Source: Rhodanobacter sp. MP7CTX1 (GTDB taxonomy: Bacteria > Pseudomonadota > Gammaproteobacteria > Xanthomonadales > Rhodanobacteraceae). Taken from it: a stretch of 59,797 nt of DNA. Below the pieces are notes generated by a model. That model was not told where the DNA came from. It saw nothing but the letters and a program-made list of their open reading frames with translations, and ran no database searches. Location: NCBI RefSeq assembly GCF_014205795.1, contig NZ_JACHCN010000022.1, positions 1 to 59,797 on the forward strand, written 5' to 3'. The position numbers were made by a program, and so were the translations under genes. Numbering within the stretch: position 1 is the first letter of the stretch; each line of letters begins with the position of its first letter. Positions 18,250-27,226 of this stretch are shown piece by piece.

Positions 18250-18924
18250 ATGAAGATCCTCATGGTACTTACCTCCCACGACATTCTGGGAAACACCGGT
18301 CGGAAGACCGGCTTTTGGCTGGAAGAGTTTGCTGCGCCTTACTATGTTTTTACCGATGCGGGGGTCTCCGTCACGGTGGCGTCCCCGAAGGGCGGCCAGC
18401 CTCCCATCGATCCCAAGAGCGACGACCCCGACAATCAAACGCCGGCGCAAACGCGCTTCAAGGCGGACAAGGCGGCGATGGCCGTGTTGGCCAATACGGT
18501 GCGCCTGGATTCGGTCTCATCCAAGGATTTCGATACGGTGTTTTATTCCGGCGGCCACGGTCCGATGTGGGACCTTGCGGAAGATCCGGTTTCCATCAAA
18601 TTGATCGAATCGTTTTACGACAGCGGCAAGCCCGTCGCCGCCGTCTGTCACGCGCCAGGTGTACTTCGCCACGTGAAGTACAAAGGGGAGCCCATCGTAA
18701 AAGGGAAACGCGTAACGGGCTTCACGAACACCGAAGAGGAGGCAGTTCATCTGACCAAGGTGGTGCCGTTCCTGGTCGAAGATGAGTTGCGGCGTCTCGG
18801 TGGATTGTTTGAAAAGAAAGATGACTGGCAAAGCTTTGCCATCATCGATGGACGTCTTGTCACGGGCCAGAATCCTGCCTCCTCCGAGGCAACAGCGAAG
18901 GCGCTGCTCAGCATCATGAAATAA
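18250..18924 (+). CDS. DJ-1/PfpI family protein (Hsp31-like glyoxalase III type)
   Basis: 224 residues. The class I glutamine-amidotransferase-like fold is shown by FYSGGHGPMWDL and the nucleophile elbow AAVCHAPG (Cys at about 136), with a likely catalytic Glu or Asp upstream in GFWLEEFAAPY. The GFWLEE and VFTDAG segments match the Hsp31/YhbO-type group, which detoxifies methylglyoxal or acts as a chaperone or deglycase. The start is firm: GAAGGAGAA lies 6 bases before the ATG. Monocistronic, with a palindromic repeat just after it. Confidence 0.9.
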   Translation: MKILMVLTSHDILGNTGRKTGFWLEEFAAPYYVFTDAGVSVTVASPKGGQPPIDPKSDDPDNQTPAQTRFKADKAAMAVLANTVRLDSVSSKDFDTVFYSGGHGPMWDLAEDPVSIKLIESFYDSGKPVAAVCHAPGVLRHVKYKGEPIVKGKRVTGFTNTEEEAVHLTKVVPFLVEDELRRLGGLFEKKDDWQSFAIIDGRLVTGQNPASSEATAKALLSIMK

Positions 18925-18961
18925 GTGGGAAGCAATCGTGCGGCGTTGTGTACGCCGCAAC

Positions 18962-19043
18962 GTAGGTTGGGGTGAGCGCCAGCGATGCCCAACACTCTCG
19001 CAGCAAGGGCGTTGGGCATCGCTGGCGCTCACCCCAACCTACG
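18962..19043. repeat. Long palindrome (gtaggttggggtgag family)
   Basis: gtaggttggggtgagcgcca is followed by gcgatgcccaac, a spacer of about 18 bases, and then the full reverse complement. The arms are about 32 bases and nearly perfect. Further copies lie at 20487-20568 and 35100-35190. It is between convergent genes and could act as a bidirectional terminator, but it lacks a T run. Confidence 0.85.
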
Positions 19044-19085
19044 CCGCTAAAGAACGCCGTGCGCCGGCCTTCGTTGGTACGCGAC

Positions 19086-20015
19086 TTAAGCCCCTGCAGG
19101 GTGCGCCAACGCGAAATCGATCGCCGCACACACCGCGGCCACCTGGGCGGCGTTGCACTGCTCGGCCGTGGCGCGTGGGCTGTCGGGATAGACCTCGGTG
19201 GTGGTCTTGTAGGGGGCATCGGTGACACCTCCGCAGAGTCCGAGCTTTGCCAGCGCGTACTCGATGACACCGGGCGAGACCATGGGTGAACCGATGATCT
19301 CGCCACGACTATCGGGCGGAGCAATGTGGGTGACTTTCGCCACCGCCTCGATGATGGCCCGCTGGAACTCGGGTTGCGGATGCGCACTGTCGTCGACCAG
19401 ATAGAAGCCGTCGGGTATGACATCTGGTTCGTAAGCCAGGCCATCGCGGGAGGCCAGCGCCGGGCGAAATTCGGACTCGTCGCTATCGGTGGTTTCGTGC
19501 AGGTCTATATGCACGAGAACGCGATCGCGGAAGGGCGCGACCAGGCGCATGAGGGCGGCCGACTCCTGCGCCGGACTGTTCTCGCGAAACGATCGGTTCG
19601 GGTCCACCGCATTCGCGTTCCAGCGATGAATCCGCTCATACGCCCACGGGCTGATGCACGGCGCAACGATGAGGTTCACCTTGCCGGCATAGTCCAGCGC
19701 ATGCTTCTGGAGGAATTGCAGCGCGCCGTGCACGCCGCTGGTTTCATAGCCATGCACGCCGCCCGTCACCAGCACACAGGGCAGCTCGTCGCGCCAGTCG
19801 CGGCTCTTGATCGCGAATACCGGATAGCTGTCGGGGCGGTAGTCCAGACGGCCGTACTCGGATACATCGAAGCGCGAGCCCAGCGTCTCGATCACACTCA
19901 GCACGTCGCTTGAGTAACTGCGCTTGATGGTTTGCCGCGCTCGCCATTCCGCCACTTCTGCTTCGCCCCAGGGGCGTCCGGGTGTGCCGATGAGATAGGG
20001 GTTTGGGGTCATCAT
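19086..20015 (-). CDS. M14-family zinc carboxypeptidase-like protein
   Basis: 309 residues. The zinc-binding HxxE is in TGGVHGYETSG (His88, Glu91), the third ligand is probably the His in HIDLHETTD, and NRSF holds a substrate-binding Arg. It belongs to the M14 family of carboxypeptidases and succinylglutamate desuccinylase/aspartoacylase relatives. It has no signal peptide, so it is cytoplasmic. Two tandem ATGs (20015, 20012) are possible starts; the open frame upstream has no protein character. Substrate unknown. Confidence 0.85.
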   Translation of the reverse strand: MMTPNPYLIGTPGRPWGEAEVAEWRARQTIKRSYSSDVLSVIETLGSRFDVSEYGRLDYRPDSYPVFAIKSRDWRDELPCVLVTGGVHGYETSGVHGALQFLQKHALDYAGKVNLIVAPCISPWAYERIHRWNANAVDPNRSFRENSPAQESAALMRLVAPFRDRVLVHIDLHETTDSDESEFRPALASRDGLAYEPDVIPDGFYLVDDSAHPQPEFQRAIIEAVAKVTHIAPPDSRGEIIGSPMVSPGVIEYALAKLGLCGGVTDAPYKTTTEVYPDSPRATAEQCNAAQVAAVCAAIDFALAHPAGA

Positions 20016-20616
20016 CGCGTTGCTCGCTTCGCTGTGGCATCGGGAGTAGCGAAACACTTTAGCACCGGACCGACATGCCGACAGCTGCTGAGCGCGATCG
20101 TGGATCCGTTCTGTTGCACCGAAAGTGGCAAGGAACATGGCTTCCCGAATGCCCTTCGACTCCGCTGCGCTACGCTCAGGGCGAACGGTTTGTACGTAGG
20201 CTATAAATGCCCTTCGACTCCGTTGCGCTCAGGGCGAACGGTTTGTACGCAGGCTGTCGTGTTCCTCCCGATGCGACCGAACGAGGTAGCCTCTTCTTGG
20301 CGAGCCTTCGGAGGCGCATTCACCGAGCGATGCCAAGCTTTGCTCCTCCCCCTGCTTGCAGGGGGAGGTTGGGAGGGGTGAAGCTTTTGATCTTGTGGGC
20401 GAAGAGCAACCCCACCCCAGCCCTCCCCTGCAAGCAGGAGAGGGAGAACAACTGCACGCCACGCTGACCTCTGCACGGCCCTCAAGCGTAGGTTGGGGTG
20501 AGCTCCAGCGATGCCCAACACTCTCGCAGCAAGGGCGTTGGGCATCGCTGGCGCTCACCCCAACCTATGCAGGCGCTCTGCTCCCCCCGCTTCCAGCGCA
20601 GCTCAGGCTCACCCGC
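20016..20616. repeat. Repeat-packed intergenic region
   Basis: Four repeat units fill this stretch: two copies of the cccttcgactcc...gggcgaacggtttgtac element (20141-20190 and 20208-20250), a GC palindrome pair cctccccctgcttgcagggg ... cccctgcaagcagg (20345-20448), and the 82-base gtaggttggggtgag palindrome (20487-20568). I see no gene. The same elements recur near 31.2, 35.1 and 58.7 kb. Confidence 0.8.
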
Positions 20617-22110
20617 CTAATCGGGGTCCCATACAAAAGTGCCCACACTTTGCGGCGGCATCGTGTATTGGAACCGGGTTTCGTCCTGCGTCACGACAAC
20701 CCGGCGCGGCGTCGTATTGCTGTTTACCATCACCAGCACGACCGATCCGTCGGGAGCATTCTGGAAGGCCACATTGTCGAGTCCCTTGTCTGTCGCATTG
20801 GATCCCACCCGCACCGCACCGGGCAAGACGAATCGACTGAAGTGGGCGATCGCATAGTATTCATCGTTACGACTCACCTCACCCGTGCGCGAGTCAATCG
20901 TAACCACGCCTTTGCAGGCGTCACACCCGCCGAGATGCGGACCATGTTGCTCGTCGAGCGCCAGGTTCCAGTACACGACGCCACGCGCCCAATTCCTGAG
21001 CCCGGCGATCAGCAGGTCTCGCGAGAACCACAGCAATTCACCGTTTTTGCTGGACTCCCAGTCACCACCGGAACACTCGGTAATGTAGGCGTCCTTCCTG
21101 GGAAACGCGCGATGTACCTGGCTCTGCGTAAACGGGCTGCCCTGGTAGCAATGCCAGGCGACGCCATCGACATAGCGCGCGACATAGGGATCGGCCAGCA
21201 TGCCCAAGGGTTGCTCTGGCTCGTCCCAGTTGTGGTCCCAACCAAGAATGAGTGTTTTTGGCTTGCGGCTTGCCAACGCCGGACCCAGATACTGCGCGGT
21301 GATGCGCGCCCGTGTGGACAGCGGTAAATCCATGCTCGGGTAAGTCAGCGGTATGAAGCCTGGCTCATTTTGCAAGGTCAATGCGAAGATCGGGATGCCG
21401 TACTTGCGGTAGGTGTCGACGTATTTGACGAGATAGTCCGCGTACGTACTTTCGAACTTCTCCAGCAACTCCCCACCCAGCAGGTTTTCGCTGATCTTCA
21501 TCCACGCCGGTGCGCTCCATGGCGTCGCGATGATGTGCAGCTGTGGATTGACCGACAAGACCTCGCGCGTCATCGGTATCACGTCACGCAAATTGGAGGC
21601 GACATTGAAATGCTGCAATTGTGGATCGACTTCGCCGGCGGGTAGATCATCCAGCGTGTAGTGCTGCAGCGAGAAGTCCGAGGCCCCGATAGTCAGCCGC
21701 ATCATGTTCAGATCGAGGTTGGGCGGTGGGCCAAACAGTTCCTGCAACAGCGCGCCACGCTGTCCATCACTCAGCTTGTTCTGCAGCAACCACGCCGACG
21801 AATCCGTCAGGGCCGCCCCGAAGCCGACGACGGATTGATATTTCCGGTTGATGTCGATGACCACATCGGCACGTAACGACTCGTCGGCGCTCATCACAAT
21901 GTCGGGCTGCCGTACCAAACGCAGTCGGCGATCGGCTGTACTCAACCACAGCTCGACAGTGGGCATCGTCGGATGGACCGTCGAGATAACCCTGGGCCTT
22001 GCCCTGGGTTGCGTGCGGCGCGGCGCATAAAGGGCAGCCAGTGCGAACAGGCTAATCAACGTGATGGATGCAATAGCTATCCAGCTGGAAACAGGTTTCG
22101 ACTCATCCAT
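20617..22110 (-). CDS. Glycoside hydrolase family 30 (glucosylceramidase-like)
   Basis: 497 residues. A single N-terminal membrane anchor (about 9-29) is followed by a GH30 TIM barrel and beta-domain. The family signature FGAALTDSSAW is at about 95, the acid/base Glu249 is in LQNEPGF and the nucleophile Glu345 is in ITECSGG. GH30 enzymes cleave beta-glucosides, beta-1,6-glucans or xylans; the subfamily cannot be fixed here. It is probably inner-membrane-tethered and faces the periplasm. It stands alone, with no transporter or regulator nearby. Confidence 0.9.
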   Translation of the reverse strand: MDESKPVSSWIAIASITLISLFALAALYAPRRTQPRARPRVISTVHPTMPTVELWLSTADRRLRLVRQPDIVMSADESLRADVVIDINRKYQSVVGFGAALTDSSAWLLQNKLSDGQRGALLQELFGPPPNLDLNMMRLTIGASDFSLQHYTLDDLPAGEVDPQLQHFNVASNLRDVIPMTREVLSVNPQLHIIATPWSAPAWMKISENLLGGELLEKFESTYADYLVKYVDTYRKYGIPIFALTLQNEPGFIPLTYPSMDLPLSTRARITAQYLGPALASRKPKTLILGWDHNWDEPEQPLGMLADPYVARYVDGVAWHCYQGSPFTQSQVHRAFPRKDAYITECSGGDWESSKNGELLWFSRDLLIAGLRNWARGVVYWNLALDEQHGPHLGGCDACKGVVTIDSRTGEVSRNDEYYAIAHFSRFVLPGAVRVGSNATDKGLDNVAFQNAPDGSVVLVMVNSNTTPRRVVVTQDETRFQYTMPPQSVGTFVWDPD

Positions 22111-22151
22111 GCCTTATTGTGCCTTGGCCGGGTCCCTGCATCGAGTGCGCC

Positions 22152-22541
22152 TCAGAACCAGTAGTCAGCGACACATCGGCCGTCGCGTGGCAGATCATCG
22201 AACGTATCCAGCCCATCGAAGTGATCGATGGGAATCTGAGCCACGGCTTCGGGCTCGGCAAGACGGAGGTTGACGGCGGTGCGGCGACGCCCCGCCTCAT
22301 CCGTCTCACGGCCACGCCAGCACACGATGCACCCACAGACCCGGCAGAAGTGGAACTCGATCGCGTTGCCACGAACATAGGCCTGCGTCCGCCCCGAGAC
22401 GCGAATGCCCTCGTCCACATAGTCGTAGGCCCAGAGCACGCCATAACGGCGGCAGACCGTGCAGTTGCAAGCCGTAGCCCCATCAGGCTGGCCGTCGAAC
22501 TGCCATTGCACCGCACCGCAGTGGCATGAGCCTTCGATCAT
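22152..22541 (-). CDS. GFA-family (glutathione-dependent formaldehyde-activating-like) zinc protein
   Basis: 129 residues. The zinc-binding cysteines follow the GFA pattern: GSCHCGAV, then CNCTVCRRYG, then FCRVCGCIV. The fold is that of S-(hydroxymethyl)glutathione synthase, but most family members have no proven activity. The start is an ATG directly at the conserved N-terminus. It lies between GH30 and DUF6629-type genes on the same strand, with spacings of 41 and 75 bases, so the three may be cotranscribed. Confidence 0.88.
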   Translation of the reverse strand: MIEGSCHCGAVQWQFDGQPDGATACNCTVCRRYGVLWAYDYVDEGIRVSGRTQAYVRGNAIEFHFCRVCGCIVCWRGRETDEAGRRRTAVNLRLAEPEAVAQIPIDHFDGLDTFDDLPRDGRCVADYWF

Positions 22542-22616
22542 CGTTGCTTCCCGTGGCTTGGGCCCATGATAAGTGAATCTGGGCTGCCCGGCTCCGGCTC
22601 CCTGGATCTTTGGAAC

Positions 22617-23273
22617 TCAATGGGAACCGAACAGTTTCCGTTTGTGTTGCGGGCGCCTGAAATGGAAGTAGATCAGGATGCTGACCACAGCGGCATAGCT
22701 ACACCACACCGAGGTGAAGGCATATTGCTTGAGCCACATTACCAGCAGCACACCGACCAGGTTCACTGCGCCGAGCGCGATGATGTATCGGTATCCCGAA
22801 AAGAACAGCGAGCCGCAAGTGGCGATCACGTAAAGGACGGCGATCGTCATGATGTTGGTGGCGTCATTCGCGTAGACCACGCTGTAATCGTGTACGTAGA
22901 TCGCGGTATTGAAATTCAGCAATGCCCAAAGCTGATAAACGGTGAGGCCGGCGCCGAGCACCAGAAACGGCAGCACCATGAGACGGCGATGTCGCCCCGG
23001 CTCGATCAACCAGACGCTCAGCGGGATCAGTAGCGGCAACACGCCTTGCGCATAAAGCATGTACACGAAGCCCCACTGTTTGAGGCCACCGAGGGTGGTG
23101 TCGCCCATCAAGGCCAGCCACACCGCGCCTTCGGCAAACTGATGGAATGCAAACAACAACGGGATCGAGGCAAAAAGCCATTCCTTGGGATGCCGCGCAC
23201 ACCGGAGGGTGGCAACACCGACGCCAGCGATCAGCGCGCTGCTGACGAAGCTGGCGGTTGCAGAAAAGCACAT
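22617..23273 (-). CDS. DUF6629-like integral membrane protein
   Basis: 218 residues, starting with the characteristic MCFSATASF and carrying about seven transmembrane helices. Conserved-looking polar residues within the membrane (FHQFAEGAVW, YMLYAQG) are typical of this uncharacterised family. No function is known to me. The start is fixed by the conserved N-terminus. Confidence 0.75.
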   Translation of the reverse strand: MCFSATASFVSSALIAGVGVATLRCARHPKEWLFASIPLLFAFHQFAEGAVWLALMGDTTLGGLKQWGFVYMLYAQGVLPLLIPLSVWLIEPGRHRRLMVLPFLVLGAGLTVYQLWALLNFNTAIYVHDYSVVYANDATNIMTIAVLYVIATCGSLFFSGYRYIIALGAVNLVGVLLVMWLKQYAFTSVWCSYAAVVSILIYFHFRRPQHKRKLFGSH

Positions 23274-23438
23274 AGATACCCGTATTCATTGATAGTAAGA
23301 CGGCGCAGTGTTGACTATCCGAGTATCGATAGATAGCGATTGAAGTGGACCTCGCGCGCCTCTGCTGACCGCTTTAACTTCCCCTGCCCCGATTTCCACA
23401 TACGATTCGGTTACCTTCCATGGTCACAGGGGTACGGC

Positions 23439-23915
23439 ATGACACGAAGCGAACGCTTGTTGTTTGGACCTGTATCCGCTGCCATTTTTTGTATCGGCGT
23501 CGCCGGGTTGGCACTGATGGTCCCTGGCTACAGTCACGTCCACCAGACGGTGAGCGAGATCGGAGAAGTAGGCTCGCCAGCCAGAATCCCCTTCACTGTC
23601 ATGCTGGCTTGCGTTGCCGCTTGCACCCTGATTTTTGCGTCGGCTATCCGGGACTCCTCATCGCAGGCCGGGCGCTCCAAGGTAGCGGCGTATCTGACAG
23701 TCTGTTCGGCGCTGTCTGCCCTGGGAGTGGGCATCTTCGCCTTCCCCCACCCTCTCCACAATGTCTTCGGCCTGTCCGAGCTCATCGGTTACCAGGCGCC
23801 GCTGGCCCTTGCGCTTGCCTGCCCGGTAAAGCATAGGCACCCAGTAAACAGGAGAGAGCCTCGTTCCACGCCGCTCAAAAAAGCCAGCCTCAACCAACTT
23901 CTCAGCAGTCTTTGA
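23439..23915 (+). pseudogene. DUF998-like membrane protein, 3' end replaced
   Basis: From ATG 23439 the protein reads as a multi-helix membrane protein: PGYSHVHQTVSEIG and VGIFAFPHPLHNVFGLSELIGYQAP are typical DUF998 segments. After about residue 128 (base 23825) the composition changes sharply to AT-rich sequence, and the frame continues only as the antisense of the ATPase gene, to a TGA at 23913-23915. At least two C-terminal helices are lost, so this is likely non-functional. The breakpoint marks one edge of an insertion. Confidence 0.7.
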
Positions 23916-25295
23916 GGATTCATCAACGGAGCAATTCCAAAGAAGAGCAAGCGAATCTAAGGACTGTTGCGCCTTCTTACGCTCAAGCCTCTCCAAGTAT
24001 GGCTTGAGCGAGGGGTTTTCGGCACATAAGGTCTGGTCGTAGCGAGCCTTTGACACTATAGGAAGTGCAGAGCGGATCGCCGAGTTAGTGAATAACGCAA
24101 AGGCCTCAGGCTCAGAGTTACCTAGCTCGTACATCTTCAACTGCTCATCGCGAGCAGCCACTAAAAGGTGGATCAACTCACGTGGAGCAGTTCTCTTGGA
24201 TCCATCGGCTGTTCGGGAAAGCATCCATTCCAACGTTTTTGGTTTACTTGCCCCAATGTCAATTTGGGTCGGAAACACCTTATAGAAGAATTCGTTTTGC
24301 AGCTCCACTGTCGCTAGAATTTCGTCCTTCGTGACTCCGTAGTAAGCACACAGCGCTTCATTTACAGTTAGCCTCCGTACTATCAGATTAAGCAAAGATT
24401 GCGAAGTCCAAGATAGCGTTAGAGTTCTTGTTATGTGGCTGGCCTCCCTAAAACCATTAGCGACAATTTTTCGCCAAATATCATCCCGCAAGAAGATCTT
24501 CACTTTGATATGTGAAAGCCCCAGCATATCGAGGTATGTCCTGAAAAGCGCCCGAAGCGCATTTCCCTCCAAGATGTCAGAGTCGGCGAAAGCCACGTCG
24601 AGTCGATCAAGCACCAGCCAAACCGTGATGCTGACTTGCCTAAAGGCGAGATTTAACGTTTCAAGAAGGGCATCGAGCGACCGGTAGCCAAGCCCATGTT
24701 GTTCACTTGTCGGTTCAGCGAGCGTTATTTTACCCGTGTACTTATATCCACTGTGCGGATCTTCCACAGTCGTTTCTATACTTGGAATATATTTCCAAAT
24801 ATATTCATACACTGCCTTCAAACGGCTAACCAAAGTATGATTTTGTGCGAGCAGACCGTTGGCTGAAAGCACCTCAATAACCTGAGCTGCGTTTGCGTTA
24901 GACGTTTTTGACGCTGTTAAATGGTGACGGAGATAATGTGCTGCTGTGGCGAGGAAGTACAGCTTCCACAGCGCGCGGAGGCTCTCTTCAGATAGCGGCG
25001 GTATTGTTATGAGATCGCGGAATGCCGTCGCGCCTCGGGGGTTTTCTGCACGTATAAAAACGGTTCTACGACCCAAGCGAAGCTCAGGTTCCTTTTCTAC
25101 TAACAGGGAATACAGCGCGCTTTTACCAGCTCCTTTCGCGCCAAAAACTATATCGACTTCACCGGAAAGTAGTTTTCGCCACTGCTCGGTTTCTACGAAG
25201 TAAGAACGAAGGTGGTCTAACTCCTCTTCGGCAATTCTGCTACCGAACCCCGCGCCTGCCAGAACGTCCTGTTGGCCTGTCATCTTGGTTTCCAT
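23658..25295 (-). CDS. P-loop ATPase (Sll1717/FunZ-like), horizontally acquired
   Basis: 545 residues as an open frame. GFGSRIAEEELDHLRSYFVET opens the protein, with Walker A FGAKGAGKSALY at about 55 and a Walker-B-like VWLVLDRLDVAF in the middle. The genuine C-terminus probably lies near YWVPMLYRAG; the last 55 or so residues are antisense of the DUF998 gene and are an accident of insertion. GC content is clearly lower than in all neighbours, with many AT-rich codons. The family resembles standalone P-loop ATPases found in defence islands and on mobile elements. The ATG at 25295 was preferred, with GTG 25301 or ATG 25283 possible. The biochemical role is unknown. Confidence 0.75.
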   Translation of the reverse strand: METKMTGQQDVLAGAGFGSRIAEEELDHLRSYFVETEQWRKLLSGEVDIVFGAKGAGKSALYSLLVEKEPELRLGRRTVFIRAENPRGATAFRDLITIPPLSEESLRALWKLYFLATAAHYLRHHLTASKTSNANAAQVIEVLSANGLLAQNHTLVSRLKAVYEYIWKYIPSIETTVEDPHSGYKYTGKITLAEPTSEQHGLGYRSLDALLETLNLAFRQVSITVWLVLDRLDVAFADSDILEGNALRALFRTYLDMLGLSHIKVKIFLRDDIWRKIVANGFREASHITRTLTLSWTSQSLLNLIVRRLTVNEALCAYYGVTKDEILATVELQNEFFYKVFPTQIDIGASKPKTLEWMLSRTADGSKRTAPRELIHLLVAARDEQLKMYELGNSEPEAFALFTNSAIRSALPIVSKARYDQTLCAENPSLKPYLERLERKKAQQSLDSLALLWNCSVDESSKTAEKLVEAGFFERRGTRLSPVYWVPMLYRAGKRKGQRRLVTDELGQAEDIVERVGEGEDAHSQGRQRRTDCQIRRYLGAPGLR

Positions 25296-25441
25296 CGCCA
25301 CTATTAGCTAAGCGAACGTGAAAGCATGGAGTCTCAAAATTCACCCTGCCACTGCAACGGCAACATGAACTTTCGGGACCACTTCTTATCGAGAAAAGCG
25401 ACTTTGGCGTCAGTCATCTCGGCCATCATTGCGTAAAATGC

Positions 25442-26197
25442 TCACCCGCACTTCGAATACCCACAATTCAAACAAGTCTGGCACCCATCCATCAGCACCA
25501 GCGCCTGCGTGTTGCACTTCACGCACAGCGTGGCACCAGGCGGAAACCCTGAGGATTCCTCGGCGCTTTTCGCGACTGAAGTCGCTCCCACAGAGGCGGC
25601 GTTTACGTCAGAGTTTTTTTTTGCGCCGGCCGCTTCGTACGCGGCGCGCTTCTCGGTGATCAGGCGGCGGGTGGCGTCGTCCATTTCCGGATCGTGGATC
25701 AGGCCGATGTTCTTCATGTGCTGTTCGATCACGCCGCCGATCTCGGCGACGATGCTGGGCATGTAGACGCCGCCGGCTTTGAAGTAGCCGCCGCGGGGGT
25801 CGAATACGGCTTTCAGCTCTTCGACGATGAAAGTGACGTCGCCGCCTTTGCGGAACACGGCGGAGAGAATGCGGGTGAGCGCCACGATCCACTGGAAGTG
25901 GTCCATGTTTTTCGAGTTGATGAAGATCTCGAACGGGCGGCGCAGTTCGTGCGGCGTACCGAGATTGAGCACGATGTCGTTGATGGTGACGTACAGCGCG
26001 TGCTCGAACAGCGGTGATTTGATCTTGAAGGTGGAGCCGACCAGGGTCTCGGGGCGTTCCACGCTTTCGTGCATCTGGATCACTTCAGCCATCGGCGCCT
26101 CTTTGGGCGCAGCTGCAGTGACCGCGGGGGCGGCAACCTTGTCTTCGGGTTTGACCACGTTGTAGCCGGTGATCTTCTTGTCGATTTTGATTGCCAT
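25442..26197 (-). CDS. NrdJ-associated TSCPD-domain protein (split class II RNR subunit)
   Basis: 251 residues. The TSCPD domain (about 50-175: KSPLFEHALYVTINDI, FEIFINSKNMDHFQWI) is followed by a linker and a zinc ribbon CVKC...CQTCLNCGYSKCG at the C-terminus. In many class II ribonucleotide reductases these parts are fused to the catalytic chain; here they are encoded separately, two genes downstream of nrdJ. The linker contains SVGATSVAKS, which is the translation of a palindromic repeat (25570-25592). The ATG at 26197 opens the conserved MAIKIDKKI. It likely helps thioredoxin-linked re-reduction or effector binding. Confidence 0.82.
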   Translation of the reverse strand: MAIKIDKKITGYNVVKPEDKVAAPAVTAAAPKEAPMAEVIQMHESVERPETLVGSTFKIKSPLFEHALYVTINDIVLNLGTPHELRRPFEIFINSKNMDHFQWIVALTRILSAVFRKGGDVTFIVEELKAVFDPRGGYFKAGGVYMPSIVAEIGGVIEQHMKNIGLIHDPEMDDATRRLITEKRAAYEAAGAKKNSDVNAASVGATSVAKSAEESSGFPPGATLCVKCNTQALVLMDGCQTCLNCGYSKCG

Positions 26198-26283
26198 GTT
26201 CGCTTCTTCTGTCGGTGACGTGCGGTGTGTTGAAAGCCTGACCTGCACTGTGTTGCGCTTCACGCACTCATCGGTGCGGAGAG

Positions 26284-26320
26284 AAAAACATCCGGCCCGA
26301 CCGTCAGGCCGGGCCGGATG
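26284..26320 (-). terminator. Intrinsic terminator after the histone-H1-like gene
   Basis: catccggccc (26289-26298) pairs perfectly with gggccggatg (26311-26320). On the minus strand five T follow (26284-26288). It separates the histone-like gene from the TSCPD gene, so the latter needs read-through or its own promoter. Confidence 0.8.
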
Positions 26321-26329
26321 CGGTATCGC

Positions 26330-27091
26330 TTACTTACGTTTTGCAGCGGCCTTCTTGGCGGCAGGTTTACGTGCCGTCTTGACGCTCGCTTTCTTGCTGG
26401 CAGTGGACCTCTTTACCGTCTTGGCGACGGCTTTCTTGCTGGCGGACTTCTTTGCTGCCGCCTTCTTTGGTGCGGCCTTCTTGTTCACACCTTTCTTGGT
26501 GCTGGCCGTCTTTTTGCTGCTGACCTTCTTGGTGCTGACCTTCTTTGCAATCTTCTTGGCAACTTTCGTGGCGCCGCTCTTCTTGGCAACCTTCTTGGCC
26601 TTGCCGACAACCTTCTTGACGGCCTTCTTCACCGCTTTCTTCGCGGCGGCAGCCTTCTTGACGATTTTCTTGGCGACCTTCTTGGCTGCCTTCTTCACGA
26701 CCTTCTTGGCGGCTGCCTTTTTCGGCGCAGCTTTCTTGACGGCCTTCTTCGCGGCAGCCTTCTTCACGGTCTTCTTGGCGGCTGCTTTCTTAGGCGCGGC
26801 TTTCTTGGCAGCGGCCTTCTTCGGCGCAGCCTTCTTGGCAACGGCCTTCTTCGGTGCAGCCTTCTTCGCAGCGGCCTTCTTGGGCGCAGCTTTCTCCGCT
26901 GCAGCCTCTTTCGCCGGAGCGGCCTTCTTCTTGGCAGCTGCCTTTTTCTTCGGTGCGGCAGGTGCCGCAGGTGCTACGGGCACGGCGGCGACCGGTGCCG
27001 CGACCGGCGGCGCCGGGACGCTGACGACGGGCACTTCGGTAACGACCGGTGCTTCGTTGCTATTTACTTCAATGGCGGTATCAATGGACAT
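26330..27091 (-). CDS. Histone H1-like Lys/Ala-rich DNA-binding protein
   Basis: 253 residues. After an acidic, Val/Pro/Ala-rich N-terminus (about 1-45) the rest is tandem AAKKAAPKK-type repeats, giving an extremely basic tail without a fold, ending in AAAKRK. This is the pattern of bacterial histone-H1-like proteins (AlgP/Hc1 type) that condense DNA. The ATG at 27091 has GGAGGGG 8 bases before it. It sits between the two halves of the class II RNR, which is an odd place for it. The repeats make the length prone to change between strains. Confidence 0.88.
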   Translation of the reverse strand: MSIDTAIEVNSNEAPVVTEVPVVSVPAPPVAAPVAAVPVAPAAPAAPKKKAAAKKKAAPAKEAAAEKAAPKKAAAKKAAPKKAVAKKAAPKKAAAKKAAPKKAAAKKTVKKAAAKKAVKKAAPKKAAAKKVVKKAAKKVAKKIVKKAAAAKKAVKKAVKKVVGKAKKVAKKSGATKVAKKIAKKVSTKKVSSKKTASTKKGVNKKAAPKKAAAKKSASKKAVAKTVKRSTASKKASVKTARKPAAKKAAAKRK

Positions 27092-27226
27092 GCTGATGTT
27101 CCCCTCCGATGGACTTCTTGAGTTGTCACGCGCCCAAGACGGGCGACGTTTCAGAACTGGCAGTAATTCTTCTGGAACGTACGTGCTCGCGGAGCTTGCA
27201 GGAAAATCTCCGCGGCGCACACGTGC

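Noticed and set aside
18962..19043. CRISPR-like repeat pair
   Set aside because: It is one inverted palindrome, not direct repeats with regular spacers; no cas genes nearby.
25302..25440. Possible IS remnant upstream of the ATPase
   Set aside because: The stretch feels like mobile-element DNA, but no terminal repeats or transposase fragment could be recognised.
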